From positions 1 to 44,529 of the forward strand of contig QEKJ01000022.1 of NCBI GenBank assembly GCA_003096535.1: DNA of 44,529 nt, given 5' to 3'. Both the position numbers and the translations under genes were made by a program. Positions 8,677-16,800 of this stretch are shown here, piece after piece; the stretch's first letter is position 1; each line of letters opens with the position of its first letter. The DNA is from Agathobaculum butyriciproducens (GTDB lineage Bacteria > Bacillota > Clostridia > Oscillospirales > Butyricicoccaceae). The notes below the pieces were generated by a model. The model saw only the letters and a program-made list of their open reading frames with translations, was not told the origin of the DNA and made no database searches.

Positions 8677-8707
8677 TTTGACGAAACTGTCAAAACCCTG
8701 CTATGAT
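8677..8707 (+). promoter_or_regulatory. Promoter with inverted repeat over the -35 box
   Basis: TTGACG (8678-8683), 18-bp spacer, TATGAT (8702-8707). The perfect inverted repeat TTTGAC-GAAACT-GTCAAA (8677-8694) covers the -35 element and could be an operator. Confidence 0.55.
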
Positions 8708-8747
8708 AAAAATGCGATGTAGTGCAATATATAGAGGAGCGATACTT

Positions 8748-9098
8748 ATGAAAATAGACGGAAACGAACTGGCCATCCTGCAGAACGACCTTGATCGCGA
8801 GGGCAAGAAGGAAGAAGCGCTCAAGATTAAGCTGGAATTTCTGCGTCAGGTGCGCGAATCCGGTGACCACTGCCCGTGCAAGGAGGCGTGCCGCCATCAC
8901 GGCAACTGCTTCGAGTGCGTGACTATCCACCGCGGACACCGCGACCATTTGCCGATGTGCCTGTGGGATATGGTAAATGAGCGGCTGGCGGCTCTCAGCC
9001 ACATGACCGAAGGCACGCTGCGCGCCTACGAGGACCGCAAGGCCGCGGAAGGCACCGAGTGCGGTGACTGTTCCGACTGTCCCGGCTGCGGAGAATAA
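8748..9098 (+). CDS. Small Cys-rich protein, probable metal binder
   Basis: 116 aa. The central part reads CPCKEACRHHGNCFECVTIH..LPMC, a CxCxxxCxxHGxCxEC arrangement resembling small Cys-rich bacterial proteins of the DUF6485 type; a second cluster CGDCSDCPGCGE forms the C-terminus. The N-terminal 35 residues are a charged helix. Metal or Fe-S binding is likely from the cysteine spacing; function unknown. The start at 8748 follows GAGGAG by seven bases, preferred over an upstream ATG at 8703 that lies in the -10 box. Monocistronic. Confidence 0.75.
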   Translation: MKIDGNELAILQNDLDREGKKEEALKIKLEFLRQVRESGDHCPCKEACRHHGNCFECVTIHRGHRDHLPMCLWDMVNERLAALSHMTEGTLRAYEDRKAAEGTECGDCSDCPGCGE

Positions 9099-9104
9099 AA
9101 ATAT

Positions 9105-9136
9105 AACGGACAAACCAAAGCAGTTTGTCCGTTTTT
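9105..9136 (+). terminator. Terminator of the Cys-rich gene
   Basis: Perfect 11-bp stem AACGGACAAAC / GTTTGTCCGTT, then TTT. Confidence 0.9.
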
Positions 9137-9235
9137 ATCTGCCGATAAGTGCATATGGCGCAAAGCCAATCAATTTGCGCGGCAGCGCGCGTTCCATTCC
9201 TCTTGTCGGCTGAAATGACGTTTTGTGACAGTATG

Positions 9236-9267
9236 AAAAAAGGACTTGAGTGAAAACTCAAGTCCTT
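9236..9267 (-). terminator. Terminator-like hairpin, distal copy
   Basis: AAGGACTTGAGT / ACTCAAGTCCTT with GAAA loop; the minus strand runs into TTTTTT, so it is a proper leftward terminator. An extra copy lies at 9491-9520, nearer the IolH-like gene, with repeat R1 between them. Confidence 0.7.
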
Positions 9268-9310
9268 CTGTCTGTCGAAAAAGTCGTATAGTCAGCATTT
9301 TTCAGCATTT

Positions 9311-9486
9311 CGCGCGGCAGCGCGCATGAAATAGCATTTGCTCTGCAAATGCTCAAAAAGGGGGAGCATGTATCACCATTTTTGAACTTCTGGAGGGAGA
9401 AAGTTTCTGTATAGGAACTTTCGGACGACTTTGGAACGGCCCACGGTCCGTTCCTGCTTGTCGGCGAAACTGTAGTTTCGCGACAG
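9311..9486 (+). repeat. Dispersed structured repeat R1, copy 3 (fullest)
   Basis: Left module CGCGCGGCAGCGCGCATG with AAATAGCATTTGC..TGCAAATGC (9311-9352). Right module GAGGGAGAAAGTTTC..GGAACTTTCGGACGACTTTG (9393-9433), then hairpins GGAACGG/CCGTTCC (9433-9454) and TGTCGGCGAAAC/GTTTCGC-GACA with TGTA loop (9459-9485). Compared with 390-455, stem bases change in pairs while loops and linkers stay. Confidence 0.7.
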
Positions 9487-9490
9487 CCTC

Positions 9491-9520
9491 AAAGGACTTG
9501 AGTGAAAACTCAAGTCCTTT
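9491..9520 (-). terminator. Terminator-like hairpin, proximal copy
   Basis: AAAGGACTTGAGT / ACTCAAGTCCTTT with GAAA loop, identical in stem and loop to the hairpin at 9240-9267. It lies 22 bases past the IolH-like stop; its minus-strand T-tract is weak. Confidence 0.6.
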
Positions 9521-9541
9521 TGTGTATTCAGAAAGTATTCT

Positions 9542-10456
9542 TTACAGCAGCTCGTGCTTAATGCGGTCGAGTGCCTCCGGAGCCTGCTGATCCATCTTCT
9601 CCGGGAAGCCGAAGTAGGATACGCAGATGATATTGTCGCCGCCAACCTTCGGTGCGTCCGGCTTCAGCTGCTTGTTTGCGAAGTCCATATCACGCAGGGT
9701 CTCGAAGATGCCGTCGAAATCAACCTCGCCTTCACCCATAGCGGTGTGCTGATGGATGGTGTAGTCAGCACGGCCGTGCTGGTTCAGCCAGGGCGGATTT
9801 ACGATGTAGCGGCAGTCCTTGGTCTGGTTCCAGGTGTCAGCCAGAAGAACGTGGGTCAGCTCATCGCCGGCGTACTTCAGCATGTGGCGAACGTCGCCCT
9901 TGCCCTGATCGTAGAAGAAGCCGTGGGATGCGGAGTAAACGTAGCCCAGGTTCTTGGAACGGAAGGACTTAACGATGTCGCAGGCCTCGTCGTTCAGCTC
10001 TACGAAGTCATACGGATGGGACTGGCACTCTACGCGGATGCCCTCACGCTCGATGATCGGGAGAAGCTCCTCCATAGACTTGAAGAACATGCCGTTGCAG
10101 ATCTCCTGCTGGTTCGGGTCGCCGGAGAACTCGGTGTTGATGACCGGTACACCCATGTCAACCGCGATTTCGATCATACGCTTCCAGTTTGCAACTGCGT
10201 GCTGGCGCTGCTCCTCGGTCGGGCCGGACCAGCGGTAAACAACGATGAAAGAGGAAATCTCTACACCGGTCTCCTTGAGAGCCTGCTTGTACTCCTGCTG
10301 GCACTCCTTGGAGAACAGCGGGTGCTTGTAGAACGGGTTGATGCGCGGATGCGGGGACTGCTCGATGTACTTGTAGCCCCAGTCTGCTACCTTGTGAACA
10401 TAATCGTTGATGGACATCTGCTTGGCAAGAACGTCAACGTCAAATGCGATTTTCAT
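9542..10456 (-). CDS. iolH: IolH-like sugar phosphate isomerase/epimerase
   Basis: 304 aa xylose-isomerase-like TIM barrel (AP endonuclease family 2 superfamily). The start MKIAFDVDVLAKQM and the blocks YRWSGPTEEQRQHAVANWKR, SMEELLPIIEREGIRVE, THVLLADTW and RYIVNPPWLN match what I know of Bacillus IolH, a member of the myo-inositol catabolic operon whose exact reaction is unsettled. Likely metal ligands are in the E/D/H clusters ECQSHPYDF and HVLLADTW. AAGGAGG precedes the ATG. It is divergent from an AraC regulator, which probably controls it; the other inositol genes of the window are 32 kb away. The symbol is by family resemblance. Confidence 0.78.
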   Translation of the reverse strand: MKIAFDVDVLAKQMSINDYVHKVADWGYKYIEQSPHPRINPFYKHPLFSKECQQEYKQALKETGVEISSFIVVYRWSGPTEEQRQHAVANWKRMIEIAVDMGVPVINTEFSGDPNQQEICNGMFFKSMEELLPIIEREGIRVECQSHPYDFVELNDEACDIVKSFRSKNLGYVYSASHGFFYDQGKGDVRHMLKYAGDELTHVLLADTWNQTKDCRYIVNPPWLNQHGRADYTIHQHTAMGEGEVDFDGIFETLRDMDFANKQLKPDAPKVGGDNIICVSYFGFPEKMDQQAPEALDRIKHELL

Positions 10457-10516
10457 AAGAATGATCCTCCTTGTCTGTTTGCCATATCAAGGGTGGCTTC
10501 CCTGTTTGATGGCTCT

Positions 10517-10545
10517 ATTATAAAGCGTTTCTGCCGTCTTGCCAA
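10517..10545 (-). promoter_or_regulatory. Promoter of the IolH-like gene
   Basis: Minus strand TTGGCA (10540-10545), 17-bp spacer, TATAAT (10517-10522). It shares the short divergent region with the AraC promoter. Confidence 0.65.
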
Positions 10546-10588
10546 TGATACAAATTACCCTAAACCTGCGAAATCCTGCTATTCGCTA

Positions 10589-10617
10589 TTGCATCAAACG
10601 GATACTTCTGGTAGGAT
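10589..10617 (+). promoter_or_regulatory. Promoter of the AraC-family regulator
   Basis: TTGCAT (10589-10594), 17-bp spacer, TAGGAT (10612-10617). It lies back to back with the leftward promoter, about 45 bases apart. Confidence 0.5.
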
Positions 10618-10639
10618 AGAGACAAGGAGAGTGACCGCT

Positions 10640-11506
10640 ATGCTGATTCCCGAATTAGGTGTCCATCAGACCTCGGAACGGTACTTTTTTACGCCGTCTT
10701 CGCTTGCAAAGGAGCTTTTTTATTACCCAACGCGGCTCGGACATTACTTCTGCAGCAGCCGGTATTCCTTCAATCATCGGTCGGAAATTGCCTTGCAGGG
10801 TGACCACAACCAAAATATCATGCTGTTTTTTGTGCATGATGGCGCAATGGAACTGACGCTGAACGGTACGCCTGCCATCGCCGGCGCCGGACAGATTGTG
10901 CTGTTTGACTGCCGTGAGCCATACAGCTATGCCGCCTCGGACGGACTGGAGTTCACCTGGCTGCTGTTCAACGGCCTGAATGCCCGCGCATTCTATCAGA
11001 AAATCCTGCAGGCACGCGGCCGCAGGGCATTTTCGCCGGCCGCACCGGCGGAGATTGCGCAAATGCTGGATTCTCTGCGGAGCGCCTGCGCCGAGGACGC
11101 GCGGCTGAGCGAGGCACGGTGCTCGCAGCTGATCCACCGACTGCTGTGCCTGCTCTTGCTGGACGAGACCACCGAGAGCACCGCAGGCGGCGATCGTATT
11201 GCACAGGCCATCCGCTATATGAACCGGCATTTGTTCGAGCCGATCGGCGTGCAGGACGCGGCAGCAGCCGTCAGCCTGAGTCCATCGCATTTCTCACGGC
11301 AGTTCAAGGCGCGGACCGGCTATTCGCCATATGAGTATATCGTGCTGCGCCGCATCGATAAGGCGAAGTATATGCTGGCCTCTACCGAATTGTCGGTCAA
11401 GGAAATCGCCTACGCGACCGGCTACAACAGCGAGGAGAATTTCATTCACAGCTTCCGCAAGAACGTTGGCGTTGCACCCGGAATCTTTCGGAAGTATCCG
11501 GTCTAA
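10640..11506 (+). CDS. AraC-family regulator with N-terminal cupin
   Basis: 288 aa. The N-terminal sugar-sensing cupin (about 35-150; IMLFFVHDGAMELTLNG, GQIVLFDCREPYSY) is followed by the AraC DNA-binding domain with two helix-turn-helix motifs (about 185-285; IGVQDAAAAVSLSPSHFSRQFKARTGYSPYEYI and LSVKEIAYATGYNSEENFIHSFRKNVGVAPGIFRK). AAGGAG lies ten bases before the ATG. The frame stays open far upstream, but only antisense to the IolH-like gene. Divergent placement makes the IolH-like gene the likely target; the ligand is probably a sugar or cyclitol. Confidence 0.92.
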   Translation: MLIPELGVHQTSERYFFTPSSLAKELFYYPTRLGHYFCSSRYSFNHRSEIALQGDHNQNIMLFFVHDGAMELTLNGTPAIAGAGQIVLFDCREPYSYAASDGLEFTWLLFNGLNARAFYQKILQARGRRAFSPAAPAEIAQMLDSLRSACAEDARLSEARCSQLIHRLLCLLLLDETTESTAGGDRIAQAIRYMNRHLFEPIGVQDAAAAVSLSPSHFSRQFKARTGYSPYEYIVLRRIDKAKYMLASTELSVKEIAYATGYNSEENFIHSFRKNVGVAPGIFRKYPV

Positions 11507-11510
11507 CCGC

Positions 11511-11539
11511 TTGACAAGTGCGAAAAACGCTGATAAAAT
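11511..11539 (+). promoter_or_regulatory. Promoter between araC-type gene and MATE gene
   Basis: TTGACA (11511-11516), 17-bp spacer, TAAAAT (11534-11539), starting only four bases after the AraC stop. A terminator follows 20 bases later. Confidence 0.6.
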
Positions 11540-11558
11540 AAAGCAGTCGAGTAGCAGA

Positions 11559-11595
11559 AGTGCGTAAATCCAGATGGATTTACGCACTTTTTTCT
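11559..11595 (+). terminator. Terminator or attenuator upstream of the MATE gene
   Basis: Perfect 14-bp stem AAGTGCGTAAATCC / GGATTTACGCACTT with AGAT loop, then TTTTC. It ends the AraC transcript, and would also stop RNA started at the 11511 promoter. Confidence 0.85.
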
Positions 11596-11663
11596 TTTGT
11601 GCAAAAGACAGGTTGTGGCAGCTTTCCGTAAAGACTCCGAAAATCCAATCAGGAGGTTTCGAT

Positions 11664-13052
11664 ATGGATCGGGACAAGGCAGAAAAACGAATGGCATCAG
11701 CGCCGGTGGGGAAGCTGATGCTGCAAATGGGTACGCCGATGATCCTCTCCATGATGCTTCAGGCGGTCTACAACATCGTGGACAGTTATTTTGTGGCGAA
11801 CATGGCGGAGAACGGCGAGATTGCAGTCAATGCGCTGACACTGGCATTTCCGGTGCAGATGATGATGGTGGCGGTCGGCATCGGCACAGGCGTGGGCGCA
11901 AATGCGCTCATCGCGCGGGCGCTCGGTCAGGGCGACCGAGAAAAGGCGGGTGCGGCAGCAGGCAACGCGCTGAGCCTTATGGGTATCATTTACGTGGTGT
12001 GCCTGCTGTTCGGTGCATTCGGTGCGGGCGCGTATATCGGCTCGCAGACGAGTGACCCGACCGCACTGGCGATGGGCAGTCAGTATCTCCGCATCTGCTG
12101 CATGGCCTCGTTCGGTATTCTGTTTTTCTCAGTGTTTGAGAAAACCCTGCAGGCGACCGGCCGCTCACTCTATTCCACGATTGCACAGGTGGCAGGCGCA
12201 CTGACGAACATCGTGCTTGACCCGATTATGATCTACGGTCTGCTCGGCTGTCCGAAACTGGGCGTAGCAGGTGCGGCATGGGCGACCGTGCTCGGTCAGA
12301 TTGCGTCTCTGGCTCTGGCAGCCGTGTTCCATTTCCACCTGAACAGGGAACTGCCGTTCAGACGCAAGGCTCTGCGCCTGCGCCGCAGTATCGTCGGCGA
12401 GATTTACTCCATCGGCGTACCGGCCATCATAGCACAGGGTGCGATGAGCGTGATGAATTATTGTGTTAATCTGATTTTCGGCAGTCTGGACAGTTCGTAT
12501 GTCACCGCTTATGGCATTGTGTACAAAATTCAGCAGTTTGTTTTGTTCGCGGCATTTGGTCTGCGTGACGCGATTACGCCGATTATGTCGTTCAGCTACG
12601 GCATGCAAAACGCGAAACGCATCCGCGAGGGCGTGCGCTGCGGTCTGTTGTATACCAGTGTTCTCATGCTGGTCTGCACTGCGGCTGTAGAAATTCTGGC
12701 GCAGCCGCTGGCAGGTATTTTCTCACTGTCCGCAGGCACGATGGGCCTGTGCGTGACCGGTCTGCGCGTGCTGGCGGTCAGTTTCGTGTTCGCAGGTGCA
12801 AACATTGCCATACAGGGCGTGTTCCAGGCCACCGAGGGCGGTGTGCAGTCGCTGCTCGTGTCACTGCTGCGTCAGCTGATCTTCGTACTGCCGGCGGCAT
12901 GGCTGTTCGCGCGCCTGCTGCCGGCCGGCGTGTGGCTGGCGTTCCCCATCGCGGAGGTGCTGACCGCAGTAATCGCCGCCGTGCTGTTGCGGCATACCGC
13001 AGGGAAAGGCCGCCTGTCACAGCAGGATCACGCTGCTTCACTGAGCAAGTAA
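11664..13052 (+). CDS. MATE-family multidrug / cation antiporter
   Basis: 462 aa with about 12 predicted membrane helices in two bundles. Typical MATE features: a start with GKLMLQMGTPMILSMMLQAVYNIVDSYFV (helix 1), ALTLAFPVQMMMVAVGIGTGVGANALIARALG, and the repeat-half equivalent around YSIGVPAIIAQGAMSVMNYCVNLIFG. Na+- or H+-coupled export of drugs or metabolites across the cell membrane is the family role. AGGAGG lies seven bases before the ATG at 11664; a longer frame begins inside the upstream hairpin and is not used. Read-through past 11595 or a weak closer promoter must drive it. Confidence 0.92.
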   Translation: MDRDKAEKRMASAPVGKLMLQMGTPMILSMMLQAVYNIVDSYFVANMAENGEIAVNALTLAFPVQMMMVAVGIGTGVGANALIARALGQGDREKAGAAAGNALSLMGIIYVVCLLFGAFGAGAYIGSQTSDPTALAMGSQYLRICCMASFGILFFSVFEKTLQATGRSLYSTIAQVAGALTNIVLDPIMIYGLLGCPKLGVAGAAWATVLGQIASLALAAVFHFHLNRELPFRRKALRLRRSIVGEIYSIGVPAIIAQGAMSVMNYCVNLIFGSLDSSYVTAYGIVYKIQQFVLFAAFGLRDAITPIMSFSYGMQNAKRIREGVRCGLLYTSVLMLVCTAAVEILAQPLAGIFSLSAGTMGLCVTGLRVLAVSFVFAGANIAIQGVFQATEGGVQSLLVSLLRQLIFVLPAAWLFARLLPAGVWLAFPIAEVLTAVIAAVLLRHTAGKGRLSQQDHAASLSK

Positions 13053-13132
13053 AATTCTGCCTGACAGAATATATGATTTTTTACACAGTTTTTTGTCGCT
13101 TCTCATGAATCATCCGACCGAGAGACTCGACA

Positions 13133-13270
13133 CTGTGCACAAGCACAGAGGATATAATCTGTGAATAGTGCCCAAACGACTGAGAAATTGTGCTTATGTT
13201 AAGCGAAAAACGCTGAAAAATGAGAAAATCTATAAAAACCTCTTTTCTTTCTGCTGTTTTATGCTATAAT
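13133..13270 (+). promoter_or_regulatory. Upstream region and promoter of the HPr-like gene
   Basis: TGC-TATAAT (extended -10 at 13262-13270) with only a weak -35 lies about 50 bases before the start codon. Further up, a perfect palindrome CTGTGC-ACAA-GCACAG (13133-13148) abuts another TATAAT (13153-13158). Nothing else is seen in 13053-13260 apart from a weak ATTCTG/CAGAAT hairpin just after the MATE stop. Confidence 0.45.
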
Positions 13271-13321
13271 GAAACTAACATAAAAGGGCTTCACGAAGTA
13301 CAATCTCAGGAGGTAGTTATT

Positions 13322-13564
13322 ATGACCAGAGGTATCCGTGTAAAGAATACGGACGACATTCAGAAGATCAACAAGATCGTAACCCGTTACGGTTTTGATA
13401 TTTGGATTCACGGCAAGAGCGGTATGGTAGACGCAAAGAGCCTGCTCGGTATGTTCCTGCTGTCCCTGAACGAGCCGCTTCAGATCGTTCTCGAGGATGA
13501 CGTTGATCCGACCGCACTGTTCAAGGATCTTAAGGATTACCTGGAGATCGACGACGAGGACTAA
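13322..13564 (+). CDS. HPr-family protein lacking His15 (Crh-like)
   Basis: 80 aa, HPr length. The middle aligns with HPr: YGFDIWIHGKSGMVDAKSLLGMFLLSL corresponds to the HPr strand-turn-helix with KSxxG, keeping the serine equivalent to Ser46 (target of HPr kinase). The N-terminal HARP active-site histidine of true HPr is absent, so it cannot pass phosphate in sugar transport. Bacillus Crh likewise lacks His15 and acts in catabolite repression; that role is possible but unproven here. The C-terminus is very acidic. The start follows AGGAGGTAGTTATT. Monocistronic. Confidence 0.8.
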   Translation: MTRGIRVKNTDDIQKINKIVTRYGFDIWIHGKSGMVDAKSLLGMFLLSLNEPLQIVLEDDVDPTALFKDLKDYLEIDDED

Positions 13565-13607
13565 TTTCTCTCGTATAACAGCTTTTGCAGTTCAATTTAA
13601 CATTTTC

Positions 13608-13648
13608 GAAACGGTGCAGTCTTATTGACTGCACCGTTTCTGTTTTCT
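13608..13648 (+). terminator. Terminator of the HPr-like gene
   Basis: Perfect 14-bp stem GAAACGGTGCAGTC / GACTGCACCGTTTC with TTATT loop, then TGTTTTCTT. Confidence 0.9.
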
Positions 13649-13738
13649 TATGCTATACAAGAGATTGAAATGATTTTTCCATTTCCTTTGCGCGGCTCCG
13701 GATGCTGTTCATACGGCGTATCCATTCCGGCGGATTAC

Positions 13739-13785
13739 AAAACCCGAAGGGGGAAACTTCTTTACGAAGTTTCCCCTTCGGGTTT
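13739..13785 (-). terminator. carB terminator
   Basis: AAACCCGAAGG(G)GGAAACTTC pairs with GAAGTTTCCCCTTCGGGTTT around TTTAC, about 20 bases beyond the carB stop. The minus-strand tail is GGGTTTTG. Confidence 0.8.
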
Positions 13786-13804
13786 CTGTTTTATTTCACT
13801 GCAA

Positions 13805-16800
13805 TCAGATGGTGTTGATATCAACCATTTCGCAGTTTTCGATCTTAACATCGCCCTCGAGGCAGCGCAGCAGCGCGGAAACCGTATCCATCGAGGTCAG
13901 GCACGGGATTGCACGCTCTACCGCGGTACGGCGGATGTGTACCGAGCCAAGCTCCGGATGACGGCCCTTGACCGAGGTAGCAACAACGTAGTCGATCTTG
14001 CCGGACTCGATCAGGTCGATGATGTTCGGGGACGGCTCATCCACATTGCGGATGGAGTTGGTTGCGACCATGTGACGGTTGAGCACGTTTGCGGTGCCGC
14101 TGGTAGCGTAAATATCAAAGCCAAGAGCCTCGAAGCGCTCACCGATGCGGATTGCCTCCTGCTTGTCCGAATCACGGACCGAGATCAGGACAGCGCCCTT
14201 CTTCTTCATCTGGAAGCCTGCGCCGGTCAGACCCTTGAGCAGTGCCTCACGGAAGGTCTTGGCAACGCCCAGAACCTCGCCGGTGGACTTCATCTCAGGG
14301 CCAAGCTGGGTGTCCAGATCACGCAGCTTCTGGAACGAGAATACCGGAACCTTGACCGCATAGTGGTCGCTTTCCGGATGCAGACCGGTGCCGCAGCCCA
14401 TGTCCTTCAGCTTTTCACCGAACATGCAGCGGGTAGCCAGATCGACCATCGGCACGCCGGTAACCTTAGAGATGTACGGCACGGTACGGGACGAACGCGG
14501 GTTTACCTCGATAACGTAGATCTGATCGTTGTACAGAACGAACTGGATGTTGACCAGACCGAGAACAGCGAGGTTCTTTGCCAGAGCCTCGGTGTACTTA
14601 ACAAGGGTGTCCTTGTGCTTCTGCTCGATATTGATGGACGGATAGATGGAGATGGAGTCGCCGGAGTGAACGCCTGCGCGCTCGAAGTGCTCCATGATAC
14701 CCGGGATGAGGATGTCGTCGCCGTCACAGATGGCATCGACCTCGATCTCGCGGCCCATCATGTACTTATCGACCAGAACCGGATTCTCGACCTTGTTGCG
14801 GGTGATGACTTGCATGAACTCGCGGACATCGGCCTCCTTGTAGGCAATCTCCATGCCCTGACCGCCCAGAACGTAGGACGGACGAACGAGAACCGGATAG
14901 CCAAGCTCGTCAGCCGCCTTGACAGCTTCTTCCTCGGTCATAACCGTGTGGCCCGCCGGACGCGGGATACCGCACTTTTCGAGGATAACGTCGAACTTTT
15001 CACGGTCCTCAGCGGCGTCGATCGACCATGCCGGCGTACCGAGGATCGGAACACCGAGCTTCTCAAGGTGAGCCGCAAGGTTGATGGCGGTCTGACCGCC
15101 GAACTGTACGATAGCGTAATCCGGCTTCTCGGCCTCGACAACGCCGGTAACGTCCTCCGGTGTCAGCGGCTCGAAGTACAGACGGTCTGCGGTGTCAAAG
15201 TCAGTGGAAACGGTCTCCGGGTTGTTGTTGATGATAACGGTCTCGCAGCCCAGCTTCTGCAGCGCCCAGACAGCGTGAACCGAGCAGTAGTCGAACTCGA
15301 TGCCCTGACCGATACGGATCGGACCGGAGCCAAGTACCAGAATCTTTTTCTTGCCGGACGGAGGTGCAACCTCGGTCTCATCATCGTAGGTGGAGTAGTA
15401 ATACGGGGTCTCTGCCTCGAACTCAGCGGCACAGGTATCAACCATCTTGTATACCGGCAGACGCTTAACGTCCGAAATGTCCTTACCGGACAGCTGCTCG
15501 ATGGTCTTGTCGAGGAAGCCCATCTTCTTGGCGCGGATATACAGATCGGAGTCGATCTTCTCTGCGGAAGCCAGCTCCTTTTCCATGTCGATGATATTCT
15601 GGAACTTATGCAGGAAGAACACGTCCATCGTGGTGATGTCGTGGATTTCTTCAATGGTCATGATGCCGCGGCGCAGAGCCTCGCAGATATGGAACAGACG
15701 CTGATCGTCTGTGCGTGCCACGCCCTTCTTAATCTCGGCGTCAGACTGCTTCTGGATGCGCGGCGCGATCATGCTGTCCAGCTTGATCTCACAGCCGCGA
15801 ACGGCCTTCATCAGCGCGCCCTCAAAGGTGTTGTCGATGGCCATGACCTCACCGGTGGCCTTCATCTGGGTGCCGAGGGTGTTGTCCGCGTAAACGAACT
15901 TGTCGAACGGCCAGCGCGGGAACTTGACAACGCAGTAGTCGAGGGTCGGCTCGAAGCACGCCTTGGTCTTGCCGGTAACGGCGTTGGAGATCTCGTCCAG
16001 ACCGTAGCCGACGGCGATCTTTGCCGTTACCTTTGCAATCGGGTAGCCGGTTGCCTTGGAAGCCAGTGCAGAGGAACGGGAAACACGCGGGTTTACCTCA
16101 ATTACGGCGTACTCGAAGGATTCCGGGTTGAGCGCGTACTGCACGTTGCAGCCGCCCTCGATGCCCAGCTCGGTGATGATGTTGAGTGCGGAGGTACGGA
16201 GCATCTGATATTCCTTGTCGCACAGGGTCTGCGACGGCGCAACTACGACAGAGTCGCCGGTGTGTACGCCGACCGGGTCAACGTTCTCCATGTTACAGAT
16301 GGTGATGGCGTTGCCCTTGTGGTCGCGCATTACCTCGTACTCGATTTCCTTCCAGCCTGCGATGCACTTCTCGACCAGAATCTCGTCAACACGCGAGTAC
16401 ATGATGCCGGAGGCCGCAATTTCGCGCAGCTGCTCCCAGGTGTAGGCGATGCCGCCGCCGGTGCCGCCGAGCGTGTACGCCGGACGGATGATGACCGGCA
16501 GACCGATCTCACGGGTGAAATCAACCGCATCCTCAACCGAGTGAACAACCTTGGAGGCAATGATCGGCTCGCCGATCTTCTCCATGGTGTCCTTGAACAT
16601 CTGGCGGTCCTCTGCCTTTGCGATGGTGGTCGGATTAGCGCCGAGCAGCTTTACGCCCATTTTATCAAGGAAACCGTTCTCGCACAGCTCCATGGCGAGG
16701 TTCAGACCGGTCTGACCGCCGAGGTTGGGCAGCAGAGAGTCCGGATGTTCCTTTTTGATGATCTCCTGAACGGCTTCGACGGTCATCGGCTCGATGTAAA

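Noticed and set aside
9554-10639. Upstream in-frame extension of the AraC gene
   Set aside because: It runs antisense through the IolH-like gene; AraC homology starts only after 10640, where a ribosome site is present.
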